Assembly (NCBI GenBank): GCA_026225235.1
Contig: JAMFSK010000003.1
Location: forward strand, 1 to 64,000
Direction of reading: 5' to 3'
DNA from: Burkholderiales bacterium
GTDB lineage: Bacteria > Pseudomonadota > Gammaproteobacteria > Burkholderiales > Burkholderiaceae
DNA: 64,000 nucleotides
Shown: piece after piece, positions 7,711-18,856 of the stretch
Position numbering within the stretch: position 1 is the first letter of the stretch
Layout of the letters: each line of letters begins with the position of its first letter
Made by a program: the position numbers and the translations under genes
Notes under the pieces: model-generated
Databases searched by the model: none
The model's input: only the letters and a program-made list of their open reading frames with translations
Told to the model about the DNA's origin: nothing

Positions 7711-9422
7711 ACGCCCCCGATACCTTTACCGCTTCATCCGCTTCGCGCGCCAAGCGGCTGCGCGACATGCTCGTGAGCGACCAGCTCGAATTCCTGATGG
7801 AAGCCCATAACGGCCTGTCTGCGCGGATCGTCCGCGAAGCGGGCTTCAAGGCCATCTGGGGCTCGGGCCTGGCGATCTCCGCGCAGTTCGGCGTACGCGA
7901 TAACAATGAAGCGAGCTGGACGCAGGTCGTCGACATGCTCGAATTCATGGCCGATGCGAGCGATCTGCCGATCTTGCTCGACGGTGACACCGGCTACGGC
8001 AACTTCAACAATATGCGTCGCCTGGTCCGCAAGCTTGAACAACGCGGCATCGCGGGCGTGTGTATCGAAGACAAGCAATTTCCGAAGACCAACAGCTTTA
8101 TTGGTGGCGAGCGCCAGCCGCTCGCCGAGATGGACGAGTTCTGCGGCAAGATCAAGGCCGGCAAGGACTCGCAGGACGACCCGGATTTCTCGGTGGTGGC
8201 ACGCGTCGAGGCGCTGATTGCAGGCTGGGGCATGGACGAAGCGCTCAAGCGCGCGGAAGCCTATCGTCAGGCCGGCGCCGATGCGATCCTGATCCACAGC
8301 AAGCTCTCGCGTCCCGACGAGATCCTCACGTTCGCACGTGAGTGGGCCGGGCGCGGCCCGCTCGTGATCGTGCCGACCAAGTACTACAGCACGCCGACCG
8401 ATGTGTTCCGCAAGGCCGGCATCAGCACGGTGATCTGGGCGAACCATCTGGTGCGGGGCTCGGCGTCGGCGATGCAATCGGTCGCGAAGGAGATTCACGA
8501 CAGCGAGACGCTCGTGAATGTTGAAGACCGGGTCGCTTCAGTCGACGAAATCTTCCGCCTGCAGAATGCGGACGAATACACCGAAGCCGAGCGCGTCTAC
8601 TTGACTGCTTCGCAGGCGCCGCGTGCTGCGGTCGTACTCGCGGCAAGCCGTGGCGCGGGCCTCGAATCGCTGACCGCCGACAAGCCGAAGGTGATGCTGC
8701 CGATCGCCGGCAAGCCGCTCTTGCGCTGGATGATCGACGGCTTCAAAAAGCATGGTGTCAACGACATTACGGTCGTCGGCGGCTATCGCGCGGATGCGAT
8801 CGACACGGCCGGCATCAAACTGGCGATCAACGAACGCCATGGGGAAACGGGCGAGCTGGCTTCGCTGGCCTGCGCGGTCGACAAGCTGCGCGACGATACG
8901 GTGATCTCGTACGGCGACTTGCTGTTCCGCAGCTACATCGTGCGTGATCTGCTCGACTCGGAAGCGGACTTCTGCGTGGTCGTCGATTCGTCGGCGACGC
9001 CAGCCGTCGGCGAGGACGGCGCCGCCGCGGCGACGCCGCGCGATCTGGCTTTCTGCTCTAGCCCGGACACGCGTGAGTTGTTCGGCCAGCGCGCCGTTTT
9101 GCAGCGTGTTGCACCGAGCGTCAATCCGATCGAACCGGAGCGCGTCGATGGCCAGTGGGTGGGTCTGCTGAGCGTGCGCGGCAAGGGTCGTGAGCGTCTC
9201 CAGCAAATGGTCGCGCAACTGCGTTTGCGCAAGGACTTCGACAAGCTCGACATGCCCGCGCTGCTCAATGCGCTGGTCGCTGCGGGCGAGCAGATCGAAG
9301 TGCTCTACGTCCATGGCCACTGGCGCAACGTCAACGATCTCGAAGACTTCCGCCGCGCCGGCGATTTCGCTCATGCACAGACATCGTTCTCCAGTTCCGG
9401 CACGGGGCAGGGCAATGATTGA
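7707..9422 (+). CDS. aepX: Phosphoenolpyruvate mutase fused to a nucleotidyltransferase domain
   Basis: A 571-residue two-domain protein. Residues 1 to about 300 are a PEP mutase of the isocitrate lyase superfamily: DGDTGYGN at 92-99 and the diagnostic EDKxxxxxNS at 121-130, which separates true mutases from lyases. It converts PEP to phosphonopyruvate, making the C-P bond. From about residue 305 a second domain resembles NTP transferases ([18 protein letters not shown]), but its nucleotide loop reads LAASRGAGL, lacking the usual glycine and arginine of LAAGxGxRL. Fusions of this type are known with AEP cytidylyltransferases. Overlaps both neighbours, so its product is co-translated with the decarboxylase. 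Confidence 0.93.
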   Translation: MNAPDTFTASSASRAKRLRDMLVSDQLEFLMEAHNGLSARIVREAGFKAIWGSGLAISAQFGVRDNNEASWTQVVDMLEFMADASDLPILLDGDTGYGNFNNMRRLVRKLEQRGIAGVCIEDKQFPKTNSFIGGERQPLAEMDEFCGKIKAGKDSQDDPDFSVVARVEALIAGWGMDEALKRAEAYRQAGADAILIHSKLSRPDEILTFAREWAGRGPLVIVPTKYYSTPTDVFRKAGISTVIWANHLVRGSASAMQSVAKEIHDSETLVNVEDRVASVDEIFRLQNADEYTEAERVYLTASQAPRAAVVLAASRGAGLESLTADKPKVMLPIAGKPLLRWMIDGFKKHGVNDITVVGGYRADAIDTAGIKLAINERHGETGELASLACAVDKLRDDTVISYGDLLFRSYIVRDLLDSEADFCVVVDSSATPAVGEDGAAAATPRDLAFCSSPDTRELFGQRAVLQRVAPSVNPIEPERVDGQWVGLLSVRGKGRERLQQMVAQLRLRKDFDKLDMPALLNALVAAGEQIEVLYVHGHWRNVNDLEDFRRAGDFAHAQTSFSSSGTGQGND

Positions 9423-10644
9423 AGCGCATCAGTTTGTCGATGCGGCACGCGCGCGGGGGTTTGACTGGTACGCGGGCGTGCCGTGCTCATACCTGACGCC
9501 GTTCATCAACTATGTGCTGCAGGACGAGAAGCTGCATTACTACTCGGCAGCCAACGAGGGTGATGCGGTCTCGCTGATCGCAGGGGTGACGCTGGCGGGC
9601 AAACGCGGCGTGACCATGATGCAGAACTCGGGCCTCGGCAATGCCGTGAGCCCGCTGACCTCGCTCACCTGGACGTTCCGGCTGCCGCAATTGCTGATCG
9701 TCACATGGCGCGGCCAGCCGGGTGTCAGCGACGAGCCGCAGCACGCGCTGATGGGTCCGGTGACGCCGGCCATGCTCGACACCATGGAGATTCCCTGGGA
9801 GACCTTTCCGACTGAGGTCGACGCCATCGGTCCCGCGCTCGATCGCGCGACCGCGCATATGGATGCGACGGGTCGTCCCTACGCGCTCGTCATGCAGAAG
9901 GGCAGTGTCGCGCCCTATGCCCTGAAGGGCACGCCCGAGCGTACCCGTGCCGCGCACGTTTCAGTCGATACGCAGTTTGCGAAAACCAGTGAGACATCGG
10001 CTGCGGCGGCCTTGCCGACGCGTCGTGAAGCCTTGCAGCGTGTGATTGCTCATACGCCGGCCGATTCGACCGTGGTGCTTGCCTCGACCGGATTCTGCGG
10101 CCGTGAGCTCTACGCGCTCGACGATCGGGCGAACCAGTTGTATCTGGTGGGTTCGATGGGCTGCGTGACGACCATCGCCCTGGGCCTCGCGCTTGCGCGG
10201 CCCGACCTGCGCGTCATCGCCCTCGATGGCGACGGCGCGGCCCTGATGCGCATGGGCGCGATGGCCACGCTCGGTGCCTATGGGCCGCCGAACCTGGTTC
10301 ACCTGCTGCTCGACAACGCCGCACATGACTCGACGGGCGGCCAGTCGACCGTCTCGCCAAATGTCTCGTTCGCGGGCGTGGCGGCGGCATGCGGCTATGC
10401 GCTCGCGCTCGAAGGCGATGACCTGAGCCTGATCGACCGCCTGTTCGACGCGCCCGCGGTGCGCGGTGCGCGCTTTGGCTGTCTGCTGACACGGCCAGGT
10501 TCGCCCGATGGGCTGCCACGTCCGTCCGTCACGCCAGTCGAAGTGCAGAACCGGCTTGGCCTCCATATCGGTCGTGACATTGGCTCCCACTCGCATCTCG
10601 CATCACTCGCCGAAGCGGCGACGTCCCAGTCTGGAGCGCATTGA
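9415..10644 (+). CDS. aepY: Phosphonopyruvate decarboxylase
   Basis: A 409-residue thiamine-diphosphate enzyme. The N-terminal pyrimidine-binding half carries the catalytic-type glutamate E48 ([11 protein letters not shown]) and the C-terminal half the ThDP/Mg motif GDGAALM at about 272 with the closing LLLDN. It decarboxylates phosphonopyruvate to phosphonoacetaldehyde, the step that drags the unfavourable mutase equilibrium forward. The start ATG 9415 lies eight bases inside the preceding gene; a longer upstream opening in the same frame is a shadow. The next gene begins immediately after its stop, with no spacer. Identification is firm from sequence and context. Confidence 0.92.
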   Translation: MIEAHQFVDAARARGFDWYAGVPCSYLTPFINYVLQDEKLHYYSAANEGDAVSLIAGVTLAGKRGVTMMQNSGLGNAVSPLTSLTWTFRLPQLLIVTWRGQPGVSDEPQHALMGPVTPAMLDTMEIPWETFPTEVDAIGPALDRATAHMDATGRPYALVMQKGSVAPYALKGTPERTRAAHVSVDTQFAKTSETSAAAALPTRREALQRVIAHTPADSTVVLASTGFCGRELYALDDRANQLYLVGSMGCVTTIALGLALARPDLRVIALDGDGAALMRMGAMATLGAYGPPNLVHLLLDNAAHDSTGGQSTVSPNVSFAGVAAACGYALALEGDDLSLIDRLFDAPAVRGARFGCLLTRPGSPDGLPRPSVTPVEVQNRLGLHIGRDIGSHSHLASLAEAATSQSGAH

Positions 10645-11715
10645 ATGCTGCTATTGAATCCCGGTCCGGTCACGCTTTCCGAACGTGTGCGGCACAGTTT
10701 GCTGCAACCGGACCTGTGTCATCGCGAAGACGAGTTCTTCGATCTCCAGGATGAAGCGCGTGAGCGCTTGCTGAACGTCTATGGACTGGCCGCGAGCGAA
10801 TGGGCGCCGGTCTTGCTGACCGGCTCCGGCACCGCTGCGGTCGAAAGCATGATCGCTGCGCTGGTGCCCGAGCAAGGGCGCCTGCTGGTGATCGAGAATG
10901 GTGTTTATGGCGAGCGCATTGCGCAGATCGCCAAGCAATACCGGATCGACTATGAGGTCGTGCGTCATGACTGGATGAGCGCACCTGATCTGAATGCGAT
11001 CGCTGGGCGGCTCGACAGCGCGCAGAAGCGCTTCACCCATCTTGCGATCATCCATCACGAGACGACTACAGGACGCCTCAATGACCTGGCGTCGCTCGCC
11101 GATCTCTGCGCGGAACGCCACATCGGCATGCTGGTCGATGGCGTCAGCAGCTTCGGCGCCGAGGCGCTCGACTTTGCCCATCCGGCCCTGCTGGCCGTTG
11201 CGGCGACCGCCAACAAGTGCCTGCATGCGGTACCCGGTGCGGCCTTCGTGATGGTGCGCCACAGCGCGCTTGAGCGCGCCACGAGTCGCACGTACTACCT
11301 CGACCTGGGCCGACTCGCCAAGCTTCAGGCGCAGCGCAATACGCCGTTTACGCCTTCCGTCCATGCGTACTACGCTTTGGTCGAGGGTTTGCGCGAACTT
11401 GAAGACCAGGGTGGCTGGCAGGCGCGCCATGCACATTACGGCGCCCTTGCCGAGCAGGCCGGTACTGGCTTTGCTGCCCTGGGCATCACGCCCGCGCTTC
11501 CGGCCGCCGAAAGCTCGGTCGTCTTGCGCGCTTACCGTCTACCGCCGACAATGGGCTATGTGCCGCTGCACGATGGGCTCAAGGCGGCGGGCTTTGTGAT
11601 CTATGCAGGGCAGGGCGGATTGTCTGCCGAGATTTTCCGGATCTCGACGATGGGCAGTGTGCAAGCCGCGGACGTCGATCGTCTGGTGAGCTCGGTGGTG
11701 AAGCTGCTGGGCTGA
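10645..11715 (+). CDS. aepZ: 2-aminoethylphosphonate transaminase
   Basis: A 356-residue class V PLP aminotransferase beginning LLLNPGPVTLS, typical of the alanine-glyoxylate/AEP transaminase family. The PLP lysine is K191 in TANKCLHAVPG, and VDGVSSFGAE gives the cofactor aspartate. Directly after the decarboxylase, it should aminate phosphonoacetaldehyde to 2-aminoethylphosphonate (AEP), working in the biosynthetic direction. It is the last gene of the operon. The same fold serves catabolic PhnW, but no phosphonatase or other degradative gene is nearby, so synthesis is favoured. Confidence 0.9.
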   Translation: MLLLNPGPVTLSERVRHSLLQPDLCHREDEFFDLQDEARERLLNVYGLAASEWAPVLLTGSGTAAVESMIAALVPEQGRLLVIENGVYGERIAQIAKQYRIDYEVVRHDWMSAPDLNAIAGRLDSAQKRFTHLAIIHHETTTGRLNDLASLADLCAERHIGMLVDGVSSFGAEALDFAHPALLAVAATANKCLHAVPGAAFVMVRHSALERATSRTYYLDLGRLAKLQAQRNTPFTPSVHAYYALVEGLRELEDQGGWQARHAHYGALAEQAGTGFAALGITPALPAAESSVVLRAYRLPPTMGYVPLHDGLKAAGFVIYAGQGGLSAEIFRISTMGSVQAADVDRLVSSVVKLLG

Positions 11716-12041
11716 GGCGAGCCGTTTTACGGCAGCGCCGATGATTGTCACCCTGACCTCACAGGCAGGGAGTAACCCGGCTCAGGGCCGTTAACCGGCT
11801 TGGCGTTGGGTCGGTTCGGCGGTTGAGCGTTGTGGCTTCACAACGATTTAGGCCATTCGGCCTGGTTCTTCGGAGCCAGGCCGGGCGGAACGCGCTTTAG
11901 CACCCGGGCCCCGCGCCGGGGCTCTGGCGTGGCTCGCTGAACCCGGCACCTTGACGGTCCCGGGGGTTGGACCCGGTCCATCTGGTCCGGGCCACGGGCC
12001 CGCGGCGCCGTCGCAGCGCCGTGTCGCAGGGACGGCAAGGG
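11716..12041. other. GC-rich structured leader between the AEP operon and dxs
   Basis: These 326 bases have no convincing coding sequence. They are rich in short inverted repeats, for example GCCCCG-CGC-CGGGGC at 11908-11922 and repeated ACCCGG/CCGGGT motifs between about 11950 and 12000. No T-tract terminator follows the AEP operon, so dxs could be read through or have its own promoter here. No known riboswitch consensus (for example the TPP element) was recognised. Confidence 0.4.
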
Positions 12042-13967
12042 ATGACGAAAACCATGCACAAAGTGCTTCCCACGATCGAGCGGCCAGCGCAGCTCCACGC
12101 GCTCTCTCGCTCCGAGTTGCAACAGCTTGCAGTAGAGCTGCGTGCCTTCGTGCTCGATAGCGTATCGCGTACAGGCGGCCATCTTTCTTCCAATCTCGGC
12201 ACGGTCGAACTCACGATCGCGCTGCACCATGTGTTCAATGCGCCCGACGATCGTATCGTCTGGGACGTCGGCCACCAGACCTATCCTCACAAGATTCTCA
12301 CCGGGCGTCGCGAGCAGATGTCGACGCTGCGCCAGCGTGGTGGCATCTCGGGCTTTCCGCGCCGCGCGGAGTCCGAATACGACGCCTTCGGCACGGCTCA
12401 CTCGAGCACCTCGATCTCTGCGGCGTTGGGGATGGCGGTCGCAAGCAAGCTGAAAGGCGAGGCGCGACGCGTGGTGGCCGTGATCGGCGACGGTGCCCTG
12501 ACCGCTGGCGAGGCGTTCGAGGCGCTCAATAACGCAGGCGTGAACGATGTGCCGTTGCTTGTGATTCTCAACGACAACGAGATGTCGATCTCGCCGCCGG
12601 TCGGCGCCTTGAATCACTATCTGGCGCGGCTTGTGTCAGGGCGCTTTTATACGAGCGCCAAGGAAGGAGTGCGTCGCATCCTGCGTAACTCGCCGCCGAT
12701 GCTCGAACTTGCCCACAAGCTCGAGGAACATGCGAAGGGCCTCGTCACGCCGGCCACGATGTTCGAGGAATTCGGCTTCAACTATGTCGGGCCGATCGAC
12801 GGGCACGACCTCGATTCATTGATTCCGGCGCTGGAGAGTCTCAAGCGCCTCGATGGGCCTCAGTTTCTTCATGTGATCACCCGCAAGGGGCAGGGTTACA
12901 AGCTCGCCGAGGCCGATCCGGTGCTGTATCACGGCCCGGGCAAGTTCAATCCGCTTGAGGGCATCAAGCCTGCCGCGCCGCGCCGGACTTATACGGCTGT
13001 CTTCGGAGAATGGTTGTGCGATGAAGCAGAACGTGACGCCCGGGTGATCGGGATCACTCCCGCGATGCGCGAAGGCTCGGGCCTGGTCGAATTCGAACAG
13101 CGTTTCCCGACACGTTATTTCGATGTCGGAATCGCGGAGCAGCATGCGCTGACCTTTGCGGGGGGCATGGCGACGGAAGGTCTGAAGCCGGTCGTGGCGA
13201 TCTATTCGACCTTTCTGCAGCGTGCCTACGATCAACTGATCCACGACATTGCTTTGCAGAAGCTGCCCGTGTTGTTCGCGATCGATCGTGCGGGACTTGT
13301 CGGGGCCGATGGTGCCACGCATGCGGGCGCCTACGATATCCCCTTCCTGCGCTGCATTCCGAATATGACCGTGATGGCGCCCGCCGATGAGAATGAATGC
13401 CGTCAGATGCTCCATACCGGGCTGCAGATCGACGGACCTGCGGCGGTGCGCTATCCGCGCGGCGTAGGGCCCGGGGTGGCGGTCACATCGGCGTTGAGTG
13501 CGTTGCCGATCGGCAAGGGTGAGGTTCGCCGCCAATCGCAGGCGGCAAGCGGCGAGCGAATTGCGATTCTCGCGTTCGGGTCGATGCTCGCACCGAGCCT
13601 CAAAGCCGCTGAGCACTTTGATGCGACGGTTGCGAACATGCGCTTCGTGAAACCGCTCGACGACGCGCTGGTCTGCGAACTGGCCCGCACACATGACCTC
13701 GTGATCACGGTCGAGGAAGGCGCGGTCATGGGTGGGGCGGGGTCAGCCTGCCTTGAAGTGCTCGCCGCACACGGTGTGCTGGTGCCGGTCGTGCAACTCG
13801 GCCTGCCCGATGTGTTCGTCGATCATGGCGACCCGGTCGAGCAACTCGCCTTGTGCGGGCTCGATGCGGAAGGCATTGCCGCTTCGGTACGCCGCGCGAT
13901 TAAGGACAAGCTCGCGAGCCCGCCGGTGAGGCCGGCGGGGGGCAAGCGGCACGCAACGGGTCGTTAG
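12042..13967 (+). CDS. dxs: 1-deoxy-D-xylulose-5-phosphate synthase
   Basis: A 641-residue ThDP enzyme of normal length. The motif [19 protein letters not shown] near the start, [18 protein letters not shown] around residue 150 and [15 protein letters not shown] with the catalytic glutamate E366 identify DXS. It condenses pyruvate and glyceraldehyde 3-phosphate, the entry step of the MEP isoprenoid pathway. The start ATG 12042 follows AAGGG at 12036-12041; a longer upstream frame is low-complexity. Its place beside hopanoid genes suggests it boosts precursor supply for squalene and hopene; whether it is the only dxs in the genome cannot be seen. Confidence 0.96.
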   Translation: MTKTMHKVLPTIERPAQLHALSRSELQQLAVELRAFVLDSVSRTGGHLSSNLGTVELTIALHHVFNAPDDRIVWDVGHQTYPHKILTGRREQMSTLRQRGGISGFPRRAESEYDAFGTAHSSTSISAALGMAVASKLKGEARRVVAVIGDGALTAGEAFEALNNAGVNDVPLLVILNDNEMSISPPVGALNHYLARLVSGRFYTSAKEGVRRILRNSPPMLELAHKLEEHAKGLVTPATMFEEFGFNYVGPIDGHDLDSLIPALESLKRLDGPQFLHVITRKGQGYKLAEADPVLYHGPGKFNPLEGIKPAAPRRTYTAVFGEWLCDEAERDARVIGITPAMREGSGLVEFEQRFPTRYFDVGIAEQHALTFAGGMATEGLKPVVAIYSTFLQRAYDQLIHDIALQKLPVLFAIDRAGLVGADGATHAGAYDIPFLRCIPNMTVMAPADENECRQMLHTGLQIDGPAAVRYPRGVGPGVAVTSALSALPIGKGEVRRQSQAASGERIAILAFGSMLAPSLKAAEHFDATVANMRFVKPLDDALVCELARTHDLVITVEEGAVMGGAGSACLEVLAAHGVLVPVVQLGLPDVFVDHGDPVEQLALCGLDAEGIAASVRRAIKDKLASPPVRPAGGKRHATGR

Positions 13968-14021
13968 TCGGAAGTCTGAAGAGTCCTGGCGCACAGGGCA
14001 ATGCACAACGGGCACAAGGCA

Positions 14022-14048
14022 CAACGAGCGCGCGGGACGCGCTCGTTG
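14022..14048. terminator. Hairpin between convergent dxs and hpnN
   Basis: CAACGAGCGCG (14022-14032) and CGCGCTCGTTG (14038-14048) form a perfect 11-bp stem with a five-base loop, placed between the convergent ends of dxs and hpnN. There is no T-tract on either side, so it is a candidate bidirectional transcription stop or 3' mRNA protector rather than a classical intrinsic terminator. Confidence 0.55.
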
Positions 14049-14057
14049 CTCCAGTCG

Positions 14058-16706
14058 CTATTCTGGCGTGTGCCGTTGGTCTTGCATCCGGTCACGCCGC
14101 GCGCGCGCCTTGCGCGCTGCTTTACGCGGCTTGCCCATCAGCACCGGCTGGAAGAACACCGCGCCGATCAGCGTGCACAGCAGGGACAGTGCAAGCAGCT
14201 TGCCCATGCTCGAGGTGCCCGGATGATGCGATAACCAGAGGCTGCCGAAAGCGACTGCCGTGGTGCCGGCTGAGAGGATTACGGCCTGCGTGAGGCTCGA
14301 CTGCAGCAATTTCGTCTGCCCCGCGCGCCAGGCCATCACATAGTAGATCTTGAACGCGACCCCGACGCCCAGCAGCAGCGGCAGCGCGATGATGTTCGCA
14401 AAATTGAGCCGCAGACCGATCAGCTCGGATATCTCGAGCGTGACTGCGGCAGATACCAATAAAGGTACCAGGGTGCGCAACACATCGCCGAAGCGGCGCA
14501 GGGCGAGCCACAAGAGAATGGTGATTGAGACCAGCGCCAGCACGGCAGCCTGGATGAACGCGTGGACGATCACGTTGGCCGAGTGAAGGATCGAAATCGG
14601 GCCACCGACGACATCGGGCGCGGCGCGTAGTACGGCCTTGCTGAAGGCCCGCAGCATTTCGGTATCATTAGGGTTGGTGCCCGGTGCCACGCGTGGAGAG
14701 ATCTCAATCAACGCGCGGCCGTCGTGCGTGAGCCACTGCGAGACGATATCCGGGGGCAAGGTGTCGACGGTGATCGTCGGCTGTGGATTCAGCGCGGTGC
14801 GCAACTGGACCAATGCGATTTGCAGCGGCAGGGAGATCGCCCGTTCGGCGCGATCACGTGTGGCCGCATCGCTCTGAGCGAGTTTGCGCAGGGCGGTGGC
14901 GAGATGCTGGGCCTCGGCCGCGCCCGGACCCGGATGGTCTGCGGCAGCGTTCTCGAGCTGTCCTGCGGCGAGCTTCAGGTTCGATACACGTGCACCATCG
15001 CTCATCGGCTGGGCGCGCGGCTGGTCAAGCACGGTGTCGAGATGAGCGGCCGCGTCAGCAATCGCTGTACGCTTGGCCGGCTGATCATCGGGGACAAAGT
15101 TGTCCAGCGTCATCACGCGGCCCACCTGGGGCAGCGCCCGCAGCTTGGCTGCTTCCGCCTGTGCCGCCGGCAGTGACGAGGAGAGCATGCGTACATCGTT
15201 GACCCCTGCTTCCGGCGAGTCTGCCAGGCGCAGGAGCGTGCGCATCGATTCAGTGTGTGGATCCTTGAGGTCGAGCGCATTGAAGTCGAAATGCAGATGC
15301 GTGAGCATGGGCAGCCCGGCGATCACCAGCACCAGCGTGCCGATCAAAAGCGGGTTGCGGTGGCGACTGGTAAAGGTGTCGACCGGCGCAAGCCAGCGAA
15401 AGCCCGGCGCGGCCGGTTCGCCGCGCGGCTTGAACACGGTGATCAGGGCCGGCAGCAGGCAGATGCTCGACGGGAAGGCGACAAACAGGATGCCGACGCC
15501 GGCGATCTGGCCCAGTTCGGAGACGCCGCGATAGGCGGTCGGCAGGAACGAGAAGAAGCTCGCTGCCGTGGCGGCGGCGGCCAGCGTCAGTGGCATCGCG
15601 ATCGAACGCGCTGCCGCTAGCAGGGCGGGTTCGAGTTCGCCATACAGGTGGCGTTCCTCGCGGTATCGCACCCCGAACTGAATGCCAAAGTCGACGCCGA
15701 TGCCGATAAAGAGCACGGCGAACGCCACCGAGATCATGTTCAGCGCGCCGACCATCAATAGCCCGGCCGCGCCCGTGATGACCAGGCCGACGATCAGCGT
15801 AATAAATACGGCGAGGACCATCCGGCGCGAGCGCACGGCGAGCCAGAGAATCACGAGCACCGCGAGCAGCGTGCCAATGGCATTCGGGATCGCCCCTTCG
15901 CGAACCGAGCCGAACTCCTCGTCGGCGAGCGGTTGTGAGCCCGTCAGGTTGACGGTCGCACCATAGCGTTCGTTGAGGCGAAGGTCGACGGCGGTCTGAC
16001 GGATCTTCTCCGAGCTCGCCGCACCTGCTTCAAGGGCACTGTAGTCGAGCACGGGCTGGACCTGGACAAAGCTGCGTGCCTTCGTATCCGGGTCGACCAG
16101 GGTCCGCCAGGACATCGCGGCCGGCTGGCCGGCAAGTACCTTGTCGAGCGTATCGGCACTCGACGACATCAGCTTCGACATGTCGCCCAACTGCACTTGG
16201 CCGGTCTGCAAGGGAAGTTGCAAGGTTACCGAGAGCAGGCTGGCGAGACCACCGAGACTCGGGTCACGCGAGAGGCGATTGAGCAGCGGGCGCGCATCGC
16301 GGAGCTTGCCGGTGAGCTTGACGACATCGTCGGTCGACGCAAACAGCAAGCCGTTGCGTTCGAAGAATTCGCCGGAACCCGGCTGACTCACCGTCCGAAA
16401 CGACTGTTTGTCGGTCGCAAGACGGGCCGCGAGCTCGCTGGCCGCACGGCCCGCAAACTCGGCGGCCGGCGCCTCGACTACAGCGAGGGTGGAGTCCGAG
16501 CGTTGCGGGAAGGCATCGTCGATGGCCTTGCTGCGCGCATTCCACTCGGGGCTGGTATTGATCAGCGCGCCAATGTCGGTATTGATCGCAAAGTGCCTGG
16601 CAACATAGAAGCCGCTCACGATCGCGAGCAGCAGCCAGGCGGCGATGACCAGGTAGGCGTGGCGCATCGAAAAACGTACCGTGCGCACGATCAACGAAGT
16701 CAGCAT
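14058..16706 (-). CDS. hpnN: Hopanoid transporter of the RND superfamily
   Basis: An 882-residue polytopic membrane protein with the two-fold RND/MMPL layout: one membrane span, a large periplasmic domain, five or more spans ([21 protein letters not shown] onward), then the same order repeated ([19 protein letters not shown]...). Length and architecture match HpnN, which moves hopanoids from the inner to the outer membrane in alpha- and betaproteobacteria. It is transcribed away from hpnM across a 282-base gap and converges on dxs. The start ATG 16706 is preceded by AGGA. Confidence 0.9.
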   Translation of the reverse strand: MLTSLIVRTVRFSMRHAYLVIAAWLLLAIVSGFYVARHFAINTDIGALINTSPEWNARSKAIDDAFPQRSDSTLAVVEAPAAEFAGRAASELAARLATDKQSFRTVSQPGSGEFFERNGLLFASTDDVVKLTGKLRDARPLLNRLSRDPSLGGLASLLSVTLQLPLQTGQVQLGDMSKLMSSSADTLDKVLAGQPAAMSWRTLVDPDTKARSFVQVQPVLDYSALEAGAASSEKIRQTAVDLRLNERYGATVNLTGSQPLADEEFGSVREGAIPNAIGTLLAVLVILWLAVRSRRMVLAVFITLIVGLVITGAAGLLMVGALNMISVAFAVLFIGIGVDFGIQFGVRYREERHLYGELEPALLAAARSIAMPLTLAAAATAASFFSFLPTAYRGVSELGQIAGVGILFVAFPSSICLLPALITVFKPRGEPAAPGFRWLAPVDTFTSRHRNPLLIGTLVLVIAGLPMLTHLHFDFNALDLKDPHTESMRTLLRLADSPEAGVNDVRMLSSSLPAAQAEAAKLRALPQVGRVMTLDNFVPDDQPAKRTAIADAAAHLDTVLDQPRAQPMSDGARVSNLKLAAGQLENAAADHPGPGAAEAQHLATALRKLAQSDAATRDRAERAISLPLQIALVQLRTALNPQPTITVDTLPPDIVSQWLTHDGRALIEISPRVAPGTNPNDTEMLRAFSKAVLRAAPDVVGGPISILHSANVIVHAFIQAAVLALVSITILLWLALRRFGDVLRTLVPLLVSAAVTLEISELIGLRLNFANIIALPLLLGVGVAFKIYYVMAWRAGQTKLLQSSLTQAVILSAGTTAVAFGSLWLSHHPGTSSMGKLLALSLLCTLIGAVFFQPVLMGKPRKAARKARARRDRMQDQRHTPE

Positions 16707-16988
16707 GCAAGGGGTCCTGAAATAAGGTGAAAGAGAAACATACGCAGCCCGGTGGATGGTGCCCGGTCGATGCGGCTGCGAGCAACGCCGCCAGCGGCTA
16801 AAATACCGTCAACGCCTTCGCTAAGCGGACCCGTGACCCGCGCAGACGCGCGGGAAAACCGGTCCCGGAACCCGCTTCGGGTCGGGCGGCAAACCCGGCG
16901 TCGGGTGCCAACACAGGCCCGGTTGCGCGTGGTGTCGCCGCTTCACTCATACCGACGAAGGTCGATTGCATCTGGCAGGAAGGGAGTA

Positions 16989-17600
16989 ATGAAGAGACTA
17001 ATCGTAGCATTGGTGACAGTTTGCACAATGACAGTGGCCTATGCGCAGGCCAGCAAGAGCGCCCCGAACGACACCGTCCAGCAGGCCGTCGAGGCGACGG
17101 TCAAGGCAGCCAAGGCTGACCCGGCTGCCCGTGACGGCGACCTCAAGGCCACCGTCAAGGTCGTCGAGGCGAACTTTCTGCCCTATACCGATTTCCAGCG
17201 CACCACACGTATCGCGGTCGGGGCAGCCTGGAGTACCGCCACGCCTGATCAGCAGAAACAGTTGTTCGAGCAATTCCAGCGCCTGCTGGTGAATACCTAT
17301 GCGTTGCAGCTCACGCAGATTCGCGGCCAGGCAGTCAAATTTAAGATCGATGCGCCGCAGGTGGGCGCCAACGGCAAGGATGCGGTCGTACAGAGCGACG
17401 TCAGCGGTCTGGACGACGATCTTCAGGTCGGCTACCGATTGGGTCTGACCAGCGACGGCTGGAAGATCTACGATATTGACATGGGAGGCGCTTGGCTGAT
17501 CCGTGTCTATCAGCAACAGTTCGCGAGCCAGTTGTCGACTGGCGGCGTCGATGGGCTGATCAAGTTTCTACAGGCTCACAATGCGCGCGTAGACCAGTAA
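16989..17600 (+). CDS. hpnM: HpnM, MlaC/Ttg2-type periplasmic lipid-binding protein
   Basis: A 203-residue protein with a signal peptide (MKRLIVALVTVCTMTVAYAQ) and an MlaC-family fold (NFLPYTDFQRTTRIAVG, then VNTYALQLTQIRGQ and WLIRVYQQQFASQL near the end). MlaC proteins ferry phospholipids across the periplasm; the hopanoid-linked paralogue HpnM is thought to do the same for hopanoids together with HpnN. The start is fixed by AGGAAGGGAG just upstream; the longer upstream frame is an artefact. It is divergent from hpnN and lies 284 bases before ispH. Confidence 0.88.
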   Translation: MKRLIVALVTVCTMTVAYAQASKSAPNDTVQQAVEATVKAAKADPAARDGDLKATVKVVEANFLPYTDFQRTTRIAVGAAWSTATPDQQKQLFEQFQRLLVNTYALQLTQIRGQAVKFKIDAPQVGANGKDAVVQSDVSGLDDDLQVGYRLGLTSDGWKIYDIDMGGAWLIRVYQQQFASQLSTGGVDGLIKFLQAHNARVDQ

Positions 17601-17884
17601 AAAGCTGGCACCATCCCGCGATTGAGGAAGCATTGGGCGGGCGATTTGCAAAAATACTTCGCCCACGCACAACAAAAATCAGTCGGGAATAGGGCAGGGC
17701 CTTCCATGCGACGGTATGGACACAGGCTGTACGGCGCAGGCAACTGAAAGGCCACTGACCGGCAATATTCTCCTATGGGCGTTACAATCGCGGATACTTC
17801 TGATTACCGGTCGTAAGTTAAGCGGCCGCTGAGGCCCGCCTGGCGGACGGCCGGGGCCCTATTTGATTCAAAGCGGAGACTTTA

Positions 17885-18841
17885 ATGCAAGTCATTCTTG
17901 CTCAACCTCGTGGATTCTGCGCAGGTGTCGTTCGCGCCATCGAGATTGTCGAGCGCGCGTTGCAGAAATACGGCGCGCCGGTCTACGTCAGGCATGAGAT
18001 CGTGCATAACCGGCATGTCGTCGAGTCGCTCAAGGCGAAAGGCGCACGGTTTATTGAAGAACTGTCGGAAGCGCCCCCCGGCGCGGTAACAATTTTTAGC
18101 GCCCACGGTGTGGCGAAGGCGGTTGAGCAGGAGGCCGAAGAACGCGGTCTCAAGGTGCTCAATGCCACCTGCCCGCTCGTGACCAAAGTGCATATCCAGG
18201 GCAAGAATTATCTGGCCAATGGGCGGCAGGTCATTTTGATCGGTCATGCAGGCCATCCCGAGATTCTCGGCACGATGGGGCAAATCGATGGCCCGGTTCA
18301 CCTTGTGCAGACCGAAGCCGATATCGACAAGCTGCCCGTCAAGGTCGACGAGCCGGTGTCCTATGTGACGCAGACGACGCTGTCGGTCGACGAGACCAAG
18401 GGCATTATTGGCGCGCTGCAAAACCGCTTTACGAATATTGTCGGTCCCGATACCAAGGACATCTGCTACGCCACGCAAAACCGTCAGACTGCGGTGCGCG
18501 AACTCTGCGAACGCGCCGATGTCTTGCTGGTGGTGGGCGCGCCGAATAGTTCGAATTCGAATCGTCTTCGCGAAATCGGCGAAGAAGTCGGCGTACCGAG
18601 CTATTTGCTCGCCGACGGCAGCGAACTGAATCCCGAATGGGTGCGCGGTGCGAATTCGGTGGGCATTACCGCCGGCGCTTCCGCCCCGGAAAGCATGGTC
18701 GAGAATGTGATCGATGCGCTACGCCGGCTGGGTCCGGTCGAAGTCACGATCATGGACGGCATTGAAGAAACCATTCAGTTCCGCTTGCCGGCTGAATTGA
18801 TCGAAACCGCATCGGCTGAGCCGAACGCGGCGGCGAACTGA
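17885..18841 (+). CDS. ispH: 4-hydroxy-3-methylbut-2-enyl diphosphate reductase
   Basis: A 318-residue IspH/LytB protein with the three conserved cysteines that hold its iron-sulfur cluster: C12 (PRGFCAG), C96 (NATCPLV) and C194 ([11 protein letters not shown]), plus the HGVAKAV histidine. It makes IPP and DMAPP in the last MEP-pathway step. GCGGAG at about 17873 precedes the ATG. hpnH starts 15 bases after its stop, so the two are probably co-transcribed. Like dxs it lies within a hopanoid locus; it may be a second copy dedicated to hopanoid supply, which needs the rest of the genome to judge. Confidence 0.96.
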   Translation: MQVILAQPRGFCAGVVRAIEIVERALQKYGAPVYVRHEIVHNRHVVESLKAKGARFIEELSEAPPGAVTIFSAHGVAKAVEQEAEERGLKVLNATCPLVTKVHIQGKNYLANGRQVILIGHAGHPEILGTMGQIDGPVHLVQTEADIDKLPVKVDEPVSYVTQTTLSVDETKGIIGALQNRFTNIVGPDTKDICYATQNRQTAVRELCERADVLLVVGAPNSSNSNRLREIGEEVGVPSYLLADGSELNPEWVRGANSVGITAGASAPESMVENVIDALRRLGPVEVTIMDGIEETIQFRLPAELIETASAEPNAAAN

Positions 18842-18856
18842 ACTTAAGGAGTAGAC

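Noticed and set aside
13970..14057. Short tandem-like GCACA repeats before the dxs-hpnN hairpin
   Set aside because: The GGCACA/GGGCA motifs are too short and irregular to distinguish from chance in GC-rich DNA.
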